A DNA stretch of 64,000 nt from Streptomyces fildesensis (GTDB lineage Bacteria > Actinomycetota > Actinomycetes > Streptomycetales > Streptomycetaceae): positions 1-64,000 of the forward strand of contig NZ_JAAIKO010000022.1 of the NCBI RefSeq assembly GCF_016107395.1, read 5' to 3'. Position numbers and translations under genes: made by a program. Shown one piece after another: positions 50,120-59,261 of the stretch (within the stretch, counting starts at the first letter, position 1; each line of letters starts with the position of its first letter). Under the pieces are notes generated by a model, which saw nothing but the letters and a program-made list of their open reading frames with translations, made no database searches and was not told the origin of the DNA.

Positions 50120-51018
50120 CCAGCAGTGCTGTCGACCCGCCCGCCGGAGCGGTCCATGGTGCCCGTGTCCTGGCGGGGCACGTAGAGAGCGGCCCTCGGT
50201 GGGCGGTCCGGCTCACGCGGTGGGACGACCCGGTAGGCGGCGGCCGTCACGGCCTGCGCTCCGGCGGCCGTTCGCTTCTGCCGGGTCCTGAGCCGCACGG
50301 TGAGGACCACGACGATGCCGAGCAGGCACAGGATGTAGGACACCGTCACCCAGGTGCTCGCGGGCCGGCCGGCTTTCAGACCGTGCAGCAGCGACGCGCC
50401 CCAGGCCGGATAGGCGCCCATGTGCAGGGCCCGCCACCAGCGCGAGCGCGTGCCGGAGGCGAACGCGCTGCGTACCGCGCCGGTCACCGCCACGGTCAGG
50501 AACAGATACCCGGCGAGGGTGCCGAGCCCGATCAGCAGGGGCTGGCGGCCGTCGGTGAAGGGCACGGCCGCGGCACCCGCGCTGGTCTCCTGTCGTTGCA
50601 CCTTCACCCAGATGTGCAGGGCGAGGAAACCGAGTCCGCTGCTCGCCAGACCCCGGTGCACCCCCTGGGCGAGGAGCCGGTGACTGGAGTGCAGCAGCAG
50701 CCGGTCGGTGGATGCCAGACCCCACAGCACGGTGGCGGTGAGCGACACCAGCGAGAGCACTCCCGCTCCGAAGTCCAGGAAGTCCAGCGGCCTGCTGAAC
50801 GCGCCCGCGTTGCCCGCGACGGCCAACGCGATGAGGATCGCCAGGACGAGCGTGACGATGGTGACCGGGCGCCGGCTGCCGGCTCCGGACAGCAAAGGAG
50901 GCCGGCGGACGGCTCGCCGTCCGCCGGCGGCCGCTCCGGCACTCATTCTCCTTCGGTGCGACCGCCCCGACTGGCGCGGTCCGTGCGAGCGGGGGAACTG
51001 CATGGGGGACAAGGGCAT
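50107..51018 (-). CDS. Ferric-reductase-like / cytochrome b-type membrane protein
   Basis: A 303-aa protein with about six transmembrane helices. His residues in LLLHSSHRLLAQGVHRGLA, FLALHIWVK, WRALHMGAYPAWG and LLHGLK are placed to bind two haems across the membrane, as in ferric-reductase or YedZ-like domains. The C-terminal tail is basic and soluble. ATG 51018 has GGGAGG eight bases upstream; ATG 50946 is an alternative that would remove a basic N-terminus. It is coupled to the NuoF-ferredoxin gene, so a trans-membrane electron-transfer pair is likely. Confidence 0.8.
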   Translation of the reverse strand: MPLSPMQFPRSHGPRQSGRSHRRRMSAGAAAGGRRAVRRPPLLSGAGSRRPVTIVTLVLAILIALAVAGNAGAFSRPLDFLDFGAGVLSLVSLTATVLWGLASTDRLLLHSSHRLLAQGVHRGLASSGLGFLALHIWVKVQRQETSAGAAAVPFTDGRQPLLIGLGTLAGYLFLTVAVTGAVRSAFASGTRSRWWRALHMGAYPAWGASLLHGLKAGRPASTWVTVSYILCLLGIVVVLTVRLRTRQKRTAAGAQAVTAAAYRVVPPREPDRPPRAALYVPRQDTGTMDRSGGRVDSTAGWRP

Positions 51019-51508
51019 AGGGAAAGCCTCCCGAGCGGGGGGTACCGAGCACTGCAAGTCGCACCCGGAGCCCAGGGGGTTGATATCGGCGCTGCCTGGC
51101 GGCAGCTGGTGGGACCCGGGGCAGCACAGGCCCGCACGGGGATATGAGGAGCCGGAACCCGCCGCAACACAACGGCGGTCGGACCGGCTCCGGTGCGGAT
51201 TCTCGGAGGGATCGCCTCCACAGCCGACGAGCAGTGACCCGGGGTGCAGCAGCATCGCTCAACTTCCCAGCATCTCCACAAGATTTATCGCATCGTGACA
51301 AGTTCCTGCTTCCCCGTCGTCGTCACGGTGTGCAACTGCGGAAGATGCTCAACCAAGTGCTTCCGGTTCCGGCCGGACCGGGTCTAAACCGGCCCGGCCG
51401 CACCCTGGTGGTAAAGACCCGGTAAAACTCCGGGACCATCGGCGGGAAGCAACCTCTAGGAGGGCGCAGGAGGACCCTCAACTCCTCCGCCGGACAAGGA
51501 CGACGGCG
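51019..51508. other. 490-bp divergent intergenic region
   Basis: It separates the cytochrome gene from the PucR-type regulator. It holds several GC-rich partial dyads (around 51150-51190 and 51380-51430) and an AT-richer patch at 51280-51300 suitable for promoters. No open frame with convincing coding character or ribosome site was seen. Confidence 0.45.
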
Positions 51509-52633
51509 ATGGAGGCAACCTCCGCAAGACCTGTCCTCCCCCCAGGCAGGTCTTACCCCGGCATGAACGAGGTAGAGATGTGCGAACTTCTTAACCGCAT
51601 CTGGTCCCTCCCCCGTGGCGAATGGACTCGCGTTCTGCGCAAGGAACTCCCGTCACTGGCAGATGAGATGGTCGAGGCGCTTCGGCATGAAATTCCCGGC
51701 TTCGCCGACCTTCTCCAGGACATGGGCCGCGAAACGGTCAGGCAGGGGCTCGAAGAAGCCCTGCTGACGGCTCTCGGCTACCGGAAGCCACCGAAGGACG
51801 AAGACATCCCCCAGGAGCTGCCCACCACCGCGGCACCCCTCGACCGGTCACGCCAGGACCTGTTCAACGCACTGACCGGTGCCACCGAGGTACCGGACGC
51901 AGTCCTCCCGGAACTGGCCCGCAGGGCCGGCTGGCCACTGCCCGACACCGTCCGGGCCGTCGCCGTCAGTTCCCCCGGCGAGGCCCATCAACTGGCGGCG
52001 ACCCTGGACGACTGCCTGGTCGGCATGGGCGGCGACGGACCGTGCCTGCTGATACCGAGCCCCGACCCGGACACCCGCGGCGCACTGGAGGCCGCCCTGC
52101 GCGGCCGCTCCACCGCCGTCGGACACTCCGTCCCGGTCCGTGACGCCGCATCGTCACTGCGCTGGGCACGACGCCTGCTGACCCTGACCCCCGCCCCCGG
52201 AGGACCCGACGCCCGGCCCGTCTTCGTCGACGACCACCTCTCCACCCTGCTGTTGCTCCAGGACGAACCGCTGGCCAAGGCATTGGCGGCCCGCTGGCTG
52301 CGGCCGCTGGCAGGACTGACACCACGCCAGAGCGAACGGCTGGAAGTGACCCTGCTGGCCTGGCTCGAAGGCGGCGGCGCACCGGAGGCGGCGAAAGCCC
52401 TGAGTGTGCACCCCCAAACGGTGCGATACCGCATGCGTCAACTGGAGAAGCTGTTCGGACAGGGACTGCGTGACCCACGCACCCGCTTCGAACTGGAGAT
52501 GGCCCTGCGCAGCCGCCGGCTGATGGCGGAGATAGGACGGCGCGGCTCCCGGGTCACCCGAAGGGCGCGCACCGTCGCGGTGGGCTTCCGCCCACTGGTC
52601 GTCGCACGGGAAGCACGCGTCAACGGCCTCTGA
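51509..52633 (+). CDS. PucR/CdaR-type helix-turn-helix regulator
   Basis: A 374-aa regulator. The N-terminal half is helical (RVLRKELPSLADEMVEALRHEIPGFADLL), as in streptomycete PucR-like proteins. A central GGDEF-like remnant follows, with the C-terminal HTH_30 domain LEVTLLAWLEGGGAPEAAKALSVHPQTVRYRMRQLEKLFG at about 295-335. The tail is Arg-rich. The ligand is unknown. It is monocistronic, ending at a strong bidirectional terminator. Confidence 0.8.
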   Translation: MEATSARPVLPPGRSYPGMNEVEMCELLNRIWSLPRGEWTRVLRKELPSLADEMVEALRHEIPGFADLLQDMGRETVRQGLEEALLTALGYRKPPKDEDIPQELPTTAAPLDRSRQDLFNALTGATEVPDAVLPELARRAGWPLPDTVRAVAVSSPGEAHQLAATLDDCLVGMGGDGPCLLIPSPDPDTRGALEAALRGRSTAVGHSVPVRDAASSLRWARRLLTLTPAPGGPDARPVFVDDHLSTLLLLQDEPLAKALAARWLRPLAGLTPRQSERLEVTLLAWLEGGGAPEAAKALSVHPQTVRYRMRQLEKLFGQGLRDPRTRFELEMALRSRRLMAEIGRRGSRVTRRARTVAVGFRPLVVAREARVNGL

Positions 52634-52658
52634 CCCACCCGGGCCGGCCGGCCCGCCC

Positions 52659-52691
52659 CGGCGGATCACGGAAAACATCCGTGATCCGCCG
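52659..52691. terminator. Perfect bidirectional terminator hairpin
   Basis: A 13-bp perfect stem (CGGCGGATCACGG, 52659-52671; 52679-52691) with loop AAAACAT lies between the convergent stops at 52633 and 52700. Confidence 0.8.
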
Positions 52692-52699
52692 CAGGCGCG

Positions 52700-53509
52700 T
52701 CACAACCCGGCAGGGACCGCCGCGCGCATCGTCGCGTTGAGGTCGAGCAGCTCGGTGTAGGCCCGCGAACAGGAATCACAGTCCGCCAGATGCCGCGCCA
52801 GCTCACGGCTGCGGACAGCGCCGCTGCGCCGTATCGCCGCACCGATCATGGCACTGAAGTGCCGGCACCGGTCGTCGCCCACACTGTCCACATGTGCGTG
52901 CAAATAGGCCTCGCGCAGCCCCTCGCGGGCCCGGAACGCCAACGACGTGACACCACTCGGAGTGATGCCCAGCAGCGCGGCGACCTCCGGCAGGGAATCG
53001 TTCTCCACGAGCGTGTGCCACAGAACGGCCTGCCAGCGCTCGGGCAGCGTGTTGAAACTGCGGACGAGCAACTGGCGGTCCTCGCTGGCCAGCAGATGCT
53101 GCTGCGGATCGGTACCGGCCGCCGACTGCTGCCACCACGACTCGAAGTCCGCCGTCAGCAGCGCCTTGCGGTCACCCGCACCCCACTCGATGGCCGTATG
53201 ACGCACGACCGTCAGCAGATACGGCCGCCAGGCCCCCAGCGGGCCGCCCCCCGAACGCACCGCCTGGAACGTACGGATGAACGCCTCCGACACCAGGTCC
53301 TCGGCGTCGTGCGAATCGCGGCAGCACCGGTGCGCGTACGCGAGCGCGGCCTCGCGGTGCCGGCGGTAGAGGATGTCACCCGCGGCCGGGTTGGCGGTGC
53401 CTGAGCCGTAGCCGTCCTTGAGCTGCCGGGTGAGCTCCTCGTCGGAGGGCACGGCGTCCTGCGCCACCGTGCGTTCCCGGTCGTTCGCGGCTTCGCGAGA
53501 GCCCAGCAC
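52700..53509 (-). CDS. ECF-type RNA polymerase sigma factor with C-terminal zinc-finger segment
   Basis: About 269 aa. Region 2 is ILYRRHREAALAYAHRCCRDSHDAEDLVSEAFIRTFQAV. Region 4 is LPERWQAVLWHTLVENDSLPEVAALLGITPSGVTSLAFRAREGLREAY. It is followed by an anti-sigma-like Cys/His motif HFSAMIGAAIRR...LARHLADCDSC. Such fused sigma factors may sense redox through the HxxxCxxC-like zinc site. The start is uncertain; GTG 53509 after GAGG is chosen. Confidence 0.82.
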   Translation of the reverse strand: MLGSREAANDRERTVAQDAVPSDEELTRQLKDGYGSGTANPAAGDILYRRHREAALAYAHRCCRDSHDAEDLVSEAFIRTFQAVRSGGGPLGAWRPYLLTVVRHTAIEWGAGDRKALLTADFESWWQQSAAGTDPQQHLLASEDRQLLVRSFNTLPERWQAVLWHTLVENDSLPEVAALLGITPSGVTSLAFRAREGLREAYLHAHVDSVGDDRCRHFSAMIGAAIRRSGAVRSRELARHLADCDSCSRAYTELLDLNATMRAAVPAGL

Positions 53510-53658
53510 TGCCACCTCGCACAATCGAGCGACTACGGAGTTGTTTCCGGATTCGGCCCCGGCTCCGTAGTCGTGTTCCGTGGGACGTGCGCCGAACCGT
53601 ACGCGTTCCACAGCCGTCGCACAGGTCGGTCGGCAGGATTGTGGCACGACATGGCGGT

Positions 53659-53682
53659 GGCCCCGGAGTCGGCTCCGGGGCC
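53659..53682. terminator. Hairpin terminator downstream of the DUF1996 gene
   Basis: A 10-bp stem GGCCCCGGAG/CTCCGGGGCC with a 4-nt loop lies about 110 bases beyond the minus-strand stop at 53790. Confidence 0.6.
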
Positions 53683-53789
53683 ATCGCCCGTCTCGGGGCC
53701 GGGCGGGGGCATGGGGAGCGCCCAGCCCCGAGGGTTCTAGCGGAGGAAACCGCTCCGGGCCGGCCCGGAGACGCTCCCTCCCGCTACCA

Positions 53790-55226
53790 TCAGCACCTGC
53801 GGCCGCTGTTCACGCAGTTCACCGCCTGCCGCATCAGCCGGTCCGACATCGCCTCGACGAAGTCACCGTGGTCCGTCACCGGCTTGTGCAGCTGCTCGGG
53901 GAAACTGTCCACGGCGATCCGCGCGCCCTGCGGGACGCTGTAGGTGACCCGCTCCACCAGCTGCGGAATCGCCTTGAACCCCTTGCCGCACGCACCGTTG
54001 CGGTCCGCGAAGGCGACATGGGTCCGGTGGTTGGCACTGTCGATGTTCTTGCCGTCCCAGCAGCTCTGGAAGGTGAAGGTACGCACCACGTCACTGCCCT
54101 TCGGGCAGATCGGGTACTTGTCCTTCAGCTGGCGGTTCTCGAACCCGGTGCAGCTCCACGAAGCGTTCGCGTTGGCCGTGCCGTTCGTGAAGGCCTTGGC
54201 GTCGCCCGTGATGATCCGCAGGAAACGCGGCATCGCGGTCACCCGGCTGACGGCGCTGCCGTCGAAGCGGATCGTGGTGGTCTTCGGCTGCAGGATCGTA
54301 CCGACGTTGGCGTCCTGGCCACCGCCCGGCGCGTTCACGTCCGGACCCTGGCCGGCGTTCTGCACGCGCAGCACGGGCCAGTAGTAGGCCGACTGGTCCC
54401 CGTTGCTGCACGTCGTGCCGGCCGCCGCGAGGGAGTCGTTGGTGGAGAACGCGTCCGTGGTCTTGTTGCCCACGTAGTCGTGCATGTGGTGGGCGCCGTT
54501 GCTCACACCCGGTGCCACGATGACATTGTCCGGATTGAGGTGCTTGTTCGCGTTGACGCCGCACTTCGAGGTGAAGGAACCGGTGGACGCACCGGCACGG
54601 GCACGGGGCTTCACCACGTTCGGCGGGACCTTGGTGATGTCGACGAAGTCCGCCTTCGACGGGCCCTTGCCCTGCTTCTTGCTCTGATCCTGCACAGCCT
54701 GGTTCTGAACGGCCTGACCCTGCCCGTCCTGCTGGCCCTGAACGGCAACGGCGTCATCCTGACCGCCGCCCCCGGTGTCACCGGGCTTCACATCCGTGGC
54801 CTTCATCTCACAGGCACTCAACTCGTCCAGCCCGGCGGGCGGCTGGGCCACCTGGGAGATCGCGTCGTCGATCTTCGCGATCGTGCCGCTGCGCTTCTGC
54901 TGCAGCTCACTGAGCGACGTGTCCTTGTTCCACTGCCCGGCGGAGAGCTGCTTGTACGAGTCCGCGACCTGCGCGTCGAGCTGCGCCAGATTCTTGTCGA
55001 CCTCCGGCTTGGCCTGGTCGGGAACGTCACGCAGCCGGTCCCCCACATCGGGACAGGCGATCGTGGCCGCCCCCACCTGCTCGGTCTTCGCCGAATCCTG
55101 CCGCGAGTTGCCGGCGGAGGCGTTGGCGGCGACGAAAGCGACCCCGCCCGCGCCCAACACCAGCGCGGTGATCACCGCGACGGTCTTGTTCGTCAGGCGG
55201 GAGCGTTTATGGTCCTTTTTGCTCAT
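53790..55226 (-). CDS. Secreted DUF1996-domain protein
   Basis: A 478-aa exported protein. The signal sequence has a basic KKDHKRSRL start and a hydrophobic core (AVITALVLGAGGVAFVAA). A roughly 80-residue helical segment and a Gln-rich linker precede the DUF1996 domain (about 210-478), with SKCGVNANKHLNPDNVI, HHMHDYVGN, YYWPVL and HRTHVAFAD. Clustered His and Cys suggest metal binding or disulfides. It is the second gene of an operon, four bases after the DUF4142 gene. The function is unknown; DUF1996 occurs with carbohydrate-binding modules in fungi and actinobacteria. Confidence 0.82.
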   Translation of the reverse strand: MSKKDHKRSRLTNKTVAVITALVLGAGGVAFVAANASAGNSRQDSAKTEQVGAATIACPDVGDRLRDVPDQAKPEVDKNLAQLDAQVADSYKQLSAGQWNKDTSLSELQQKRSGTIAKIDDAISQVAQPPAGLDELSACEMKATDVKPGDTGGGGQDDAVAVQGQQDGQGQAVQNQAVQDQSKKQGKGPSKADFVDITKVPPNVVKPRARAGASTGSFTSKCGVNANKHLNPDNVIVAPGVSNGAHHMHDYVGNKTTDAFSTNDSLAAAGTTCSNGDQSAYYWPVLRVQNAGQGPDVNAPGGGQDANVGTILQPKTTTIRFDGSAVSRVTAMPRFLRIITGDAKAFTNGTANANASWSCTGFENRQLKDKYPICPKGSDVVRTFTFQSCWDGKNIDSANHRTHVAFADRNGACGKGFKAIPQLVERVTYSVPQGARIAVDSFPEQLHKPVTDHGDFVEAMSDRLMRQAVNCVNSGRRC

Positions 55227-55230
55227 AAGA

Positions 55231-55965
55231 TCACTTCACTTCACTTCGTTGTTCCGGAGTCGAAGCGGAAGCCGTGACGGTGACCACTGGCTTCCCGGAG
55301 GGCGAGGCCCCGTCAGCGAGCGCGCCGAAATCGACGAGCCCGGTTTCCTCGAGAACCGAGATGTGGTCCAGGACCACGGTGTTGGCTCTGGTGGCCAGGG
55401 ACCGGACCATGGAGTTACGGGTCTGCCCCCGAACCTGCGCCACGAGCGCGAACACCTTCCCGTGCGCGCGGCGCAGAAGATTGGCGAACAGCCGGTCGTA
55501 CTGGGCCCCCGTGGCGGCATCCATCTGGGCGAGCCAGCCCTGCTGGTCCGAGTTCGGCTGGTTGGGCAGATCGATATGGAGCGCCTGGCCCACCTGCAGC
55601 ACGCGCGCGTCCAACTCGGTATGCCCGTCGATGAGATGCAGCCCCGCGGTCCTGACCGATTCCTGCGTGCCGCGCTGCTGCGCCTGGTGGCCGGCGGGGC
55701 CCTCCCACAGCCCGGCGAGCCGGACCTTCCGGACGAAGTCCCGGTCGAGCGGGGTCAGCGGTCCGTACTGCGTGTTCACGACCCCGAGGCCGTCGTCCGT
55801 GATCGGAGGAGCGGCCACCGCGGAATTCTGACCGCCGAACTTCTGCATGGGGATCAGCAGCGCCACGAGCGTCACCGCGAGGGCACCGATGACGAGGACG
55901 GTTCCCGTGGTGTACCGGAAACCGACGGACGCGCCGAGGGCGGATCGCCGGACGAATGTCCGCAC
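55231..55965 (-). CDS. DUF4142-domain exported protein
   Basis: A 244-aa protein with an N-terminal membrane anchor (about 18-40, TGTVLVIGALAVTLVALLI) and a four-helix DUF4142 domain (LTPLDRDFVRKVRLAGLWEGPAGHQAQQRGTQ...FANLLRRAHGKVFALVAQVRG). The DUF4142 bundle is ferritin-like in fold but with few possible metal ligands. GTG 55965 has AAGGAGG four bases upstream. It is co-transcribed with the DUF1996 gene; the pair recurs in streptomycetes from memory, suggesting a shared envelope role. Confidence 0.82.
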   Translation of the reverse strand: MRTFVRRSALGASVGFRYTTGTVLVIGALAVTLVALLIPMQKFGGQNSAVAAPPITDDGLGVVNTQYGPLTPLDRDFVRKVRLAGLWEGPAGHQAQQRGTQESVRTAGLHLIDGHTELDARVLQVGQALHIDLPNQPNSDQQGWLAQMDAATGAQYDRLFANLLRRAHGKVFALVAQVRGQTRNSMVRSLATRANTVVLDHISVLEETGLVDFGALADGASPSGKPVVTVTASASTPEQRSEVK

Positions 55966-56269
55966 AGTGCCTCCTTGCGCTTTGCCGGGAGGGGGATGTC
56001 GGCGCAGAGGATCCGCACCGACATGCGGCGGGCACCGCCTTCCCGGGTGCCACCGGACGCTAGTGCCGGATGTGGCACTCCTGTTGAGGGATCATCACCA
56101 TTGGATAAACATCGGAGCCCTACCCGGAATCCCTGGTACCGTTCCGTACCCGCATATGACCGGCCCGCGGCCTCGGCGCAACCATGCCCGGAACGCCGCG
56201 GACCGGTGGGAACAGCGATCGCGAGGATCGCCCTTCCCACGGGCCGGCAGTCGTACTCGGCTTCGGCGC
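55966..56269. other. 304-bp intergenic region
   Basis: It contains the promoter of the DUF4142-DUF1996 operon and the terminator of the glucanase operon at 56206-56240. No gene was found. Confidence 0.5.
56206..56240. terminator. Terminator of the glucanase operon
   Basis: A nested hairpin, GTGGGAA/TTCCCAC outer and GCGATC/GATCGC inner, lies 30 bases past the GH16 stop on the minus strand. Confidence 0.65.
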
Positions 56270-57628
56270 TCAGCTCTGTGTGTAGGTGAAGTGCGGAGTG
56301 TCGTACTGGGGACCGTTCTTCTCGTAGGTGAACCAGTAGGTGATGACGCTGCCCGCGGAAAGCTGACTGACCGTCTGCGTCCAGGTACCCCCGCTGTTCG
56401 CCATCCGGAAGTTCTGCTGACCCGCCCCGTTGACCAGATAGTGCACGTCCACGTACTGCGCGGCCGTGGTCGGCGTGAAGGAGATCCGCGCCTGAGTGGC
56501 ATTGATCCGGGTGGCGCTCGCCGAGTAGTCGGGTGACGAGGTGCCGCCCGTGGTACCACCGGTCGTCGTCCCGCCGGTCGTGGCTCCTCCGGTGGTCGTC
56601 CCACCGGTCGTCGTCCCACCATTGGTCGTGCCACCGTTCGTGGTACCACCGCCGTTGGTCTGGTAGACACCGAACCAGTCGATACTCATACCGGCGCCCG
56701 AGGTGATGTCCGCCGAGGGCGAGGTGCAGCCACAGACCTTGTTCGGGTACGAACCGCCGATCGCCACATCGAAGATGGCGAAGAACCCGTGGTCGACGGC
56801 CGCCTGCCAGGTAGCCGTCGACACCTGGTTCTGATTGACCTGATAGGTCAGACCGCCGTCCAGGTAGAACCGCAGCTGCTCGGCAGCGGTGTTGGTACGG
56901 TCCACGATCACCGAGTACGTGTGGAACCCGGTCTGGCAGCCGCCGCACGCCTGCAGCCCACTGCTGATGCCGTCCGGGTCATGGCACTCGCCGGCCCAGA
57001 CACCGCAGTGGAAGGTGGTCGAGTGCTGACTCAGCGCGTTGACGTCCTCCATGATGTCCAGCTCGCCGATGTTCGGCCAGTTGGTCGCACCCACCGGGCG
57101 GGCCGCGGCGCCCATCGCCCAGAACGCCGGCCAATAGCCCAGTCCGTGTGCCGGGTTGGGCTGCTGGATGGAAGCGCTGATCTGCAGCTGACCGCCGGCC
57201 GGGGCGGCGAAGTCGGTGCGCTGGGTCTCGATCCGGCCGGAGGTCCAGTGTCCGCCGGCGTCCTTGATCGGCTTGATCACCAGATGGCCCGCACCGTCCT
57301 GGTAGACGTTTGCCGTTGAATCGGTCGCCGTCTCCAGTTCACCGGTCCCCCAGTTCGGCGCCGCACCCGGGTAGTTGTAGTTGGTACCGATGTCGTAGAG
57401 CCAGTTGGCCCTGTTGAGACCGCTGCCCGACGCGCCGCTGAAGTCATCGCTGAAGACCGTGGTCCAGCCGGCCGGAGGCGCCGGCGCCGCGGCGGCCGAC
57501 CCGCCCGATAGGGACAGACCCAGGGTGCCGGCGACCAGCATGAGCAGAGCACTGAAGACAGTGAGCGGAACACGCCGCATACGGCGCGCGGCGCTCGACG
57601 CGGTTTCGGGCGGGACGTTTTTCCTCAT
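56270..57628 (-). CDS. GH16 beta-1,3-glucanase with C-terminal CBM56-like domain
   Basis: A 452-aa secreted enzyme. A signal peptide (about 1-48) is followed by a GH16 jelly-roll with the catalytic EXDXXE box at E189, D191 and E194 (GELDIMED). A linker of repeated GGTT(N/T) units (about 325-352) joins a roughly 95-residue module, DYSASATRINATQARISFT...WFTYEKNGPQYDTP, resembling beta-1,3-glucan-binding CBM56. Its module is very similar to the N-terminal one of the GH64 gene 79 bases upstream. It degrades laminarin or fungal-wall glucan. Confidence 0.9.
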   Translation of the reverse strand: MRKNVPPETASSAARRMRRVPLTVFSALLMLVAGTLGLSLSGGSAAAAPAPPAGWTTVFSDDFSGASGSGLNRANWLYDIGTNYNYPGAAPNWGTGELETATDSTANVYQDGAGHLVIKPIKDAGGHWTSGRIETQRTDFAAPAGGQLQISASIQQPNPAHGLGYWPAFWAMGAAARPVGATNWPNIGELDIMEDVNALSQHSTTFHCGVWAGECHDPDGISSGLQACGGCQTGFHTYSVIVDRTNTAAEQLRFYLDGGLTYQVNQNQVSTATWQAAVDHGFFAIFDVAIGGSYPNKVCGCTSPSADITSGAGMSIDWFGVYQTNGGGTTNGGTTNGGTTTGGTTTGGATTGGTTTGGTTGGTSSPDYSASATRINATQARISFTPTTAAQYVDVHYLVNGAGQQNFRMANSGGTWTQTVSQLSAGSVITYWFTYEKNGPQYDTPHFTYTQS

Positions 57629-57707
57629 GGGCGGTCGTGGCCTTTCTGCAGAGCTCCGAGACGTACGCGATGTACGAGAGGTGCGGATGGGTTCCGGGGA
57701 GGCGACG

Positions 57708-59261
57708 TCAGCTGAAGGGATCGAGGATGAGTGATGCCTGCTGCGGGCTGCCGTCGTGCACCAGCGACTCGTGGTGGCCGACGTCGTCGAAGGCGAACGC
57801 GTACGCGTTCCCGTCGGCCATCTGCGCGTGGATGAAGCGCGCGTAGTGGTTGGTCACCGCGTCCTGGTAGAAGTTCGCGGAACTCGCGTCGGGCTGACCG
57901 GTGTTGACCAGCAGTGTCGAGCGGTTGAATCCCGCGCACAGCGTGCGGGAGATCGGGCCGCGCACCAGGTCGTTGGGGGCGTCCAGGAGCTTGTAGCAGC
58001 CGAAGACGCTGTCGGCGTCGGGCTTCTGGAAGCTGGTGACGACCGCCCCTGAGGTGTTGGTGAAGTTCATGACGTTCCCCGACACCCGGCCGAAGTACTT
58101 CGTGTTCGGCTGGTCGGCGAAGGGCGTCACGGTGAGCGTCGAGGTGGAGTACTTCTGCCACACCCGGTTGATGTAATCGTCGAGGACGCCGTTGGACAGC
58201 GCACCGGACTCGATGCCGTGCCCCGGCGCCAGCGCCCGCAGGACCGAACCGTCCGGCGCCGTCTGGATCAGCCCGCCCCAGCCACCGGACTGGCCGCGCA
58301 GCGCGTTGAGGACCGCGTTGTATCCGCCGGGCTTCAGATGGCCCGTGGTCTGGCCGGCCCCGGTGGTGGACTGCACCGCGACCGCGTAAGGCGCGGAGAA
58401 CATGTCCACCTGAGTGCTGTTGATCCACAGCCCGCTGTCGTTGAGCGTGTACTCCGACCAGTTGAACAGGATGTTGCGGTTCGGGTCGCTCGGATTCTGT
58501 ACCGCGGGCTGCACCAGACCGCCGGTGGTCAGTTTGAACGCCAGCTTCTGGCCGTAGGAGAAGTAGACCCGGCCGGAGAACTTCGGGATCTGGATCGTCA
58601 CCGACTGCCCGGAGGCGGGGCCGGGGATCGACGCGTCAGGGGCGGGGGTCGGCGGATTGCCGCCTGCCGGCCAGGCGTGGAACCCGCCGTTGGCGTCCGC
58701 CCAGCCCTGCTGACCGCTCGACAGCTGGGTGCCCAGGTCGTAGATGTAGACGCTGCCACCGCGCCCCGAGTTGTTGGTGATCTTCAGCGGTATGGTCCCG
58801 GGCACCGGCTGCCCGCCACCGCCGCCACCCGTGGTGCCGCCGGTCGTTCCGCCGCCGCCCTGGGTGTAGGTGAACTGGGGGGTGTCGTACTGCGGTCCGC
58901 CCTTCTCGTAGGTGAACCAGTAGGTGAGGACCGAGCCCGTCGAGAGCTGGTCGACGGTGCGGGTCCAACTGCCCCCGCTGTTGGTCATCCGGAAGTTCTG
59001 CTGGCCGGCGCCGTTCACCTGGTAGTGCACATCGACGTACAGCGCGGTCGTCGTGGGGGTGAAGGTGATCCGCGCCTGAGTGGAACCGGTAGCGGTGACG
59101 CTCTGGGTGTAGTCGGACGGTCCGGCCGCCGCGTTCCCCGCGACGGCGGTGAGACCGAACAGTCCCGCGAGCACCAGGACGACGGCGGAGGCGAGTGCGG
59201 TGGCGCTGCGGCTCCAGCGCCGTCGGGGCCGATCAAGGCGCGGAAGTGGGGTTCTGCGCAT
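57708..59261 (-). CDS. GH64 laminaripentaose-producing beta-1,3-glucanase with N-terminal CBM56-like domain
   Basis: About 517 aa, exported. The Arg-rich signal peptide (about 1-47) is followed by a CBM56-like module (49-134), a Gly/Thr linker and a GH64 catalytic domain (155 to the end). The catalytic pair E270 (FNWSEYT) and D286 (QVDMF) is spaced 16 residues apart, as in S. matensis laminaripentaose-producing glucanase (E154 and D170). An upstream in-frame GTG at 59291 would add ten residues. It is first in an operon with GH16; a LacI-type operator lies at 59388-59401. Confidence 0.9.
   Translation of the reverse strand: MRRTPLPRLDRPRRRWSRSATALASAVVLVLAGLFGLTAVAGNAAAGPSDYTQSVTATGSTQARITFTPTTTALYVDVHYQVNGAGQQNFRMTNSGGSWTRTVDQLSTGSVLTYWFTYEKGGPQYDTPQFTYTQGGGGTTGGTTGGGGGGQPVPGTIPLKITNNSGRGGSVYIYDLGTQLSSGQQGWADANGGFHAWPAGGNPPTPAPDASIPGPASGQSVTIQIPKFSGRVYFSYGQKLAFKLTTGGLVQPAVQNPSDPNRNILFNWSEYTLNDSGLWINSTQVDMFSAPYAVAVQSTTGAGQTTGHLKPGGYNAVLNALRGQSGGWGGLIQTAPDGSVLRALAPGHGIESGALSNGVLDDYINRVWQKYSTSTLTVTPFADQPNTKYFGRVSGNVMNFTNTSGAVVTSFQKPDADSVFGCYKLLDAPNDLVRGPISRTLCAGFNRSTLLVNTGQPDASSANFYQDAVTNHYARFIHAQMADGNAYAFAFDDVGHHESLVHDGSPQQASLILDPFS

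Noticed and set aside
51019..51508. Possible riboswitch in the long leader before the PucR-type gene
   Set aside because: GC-rich dyads are present, but no conserved riboswitch core (cobalamin, TPP, SAM or others) could be recognised.
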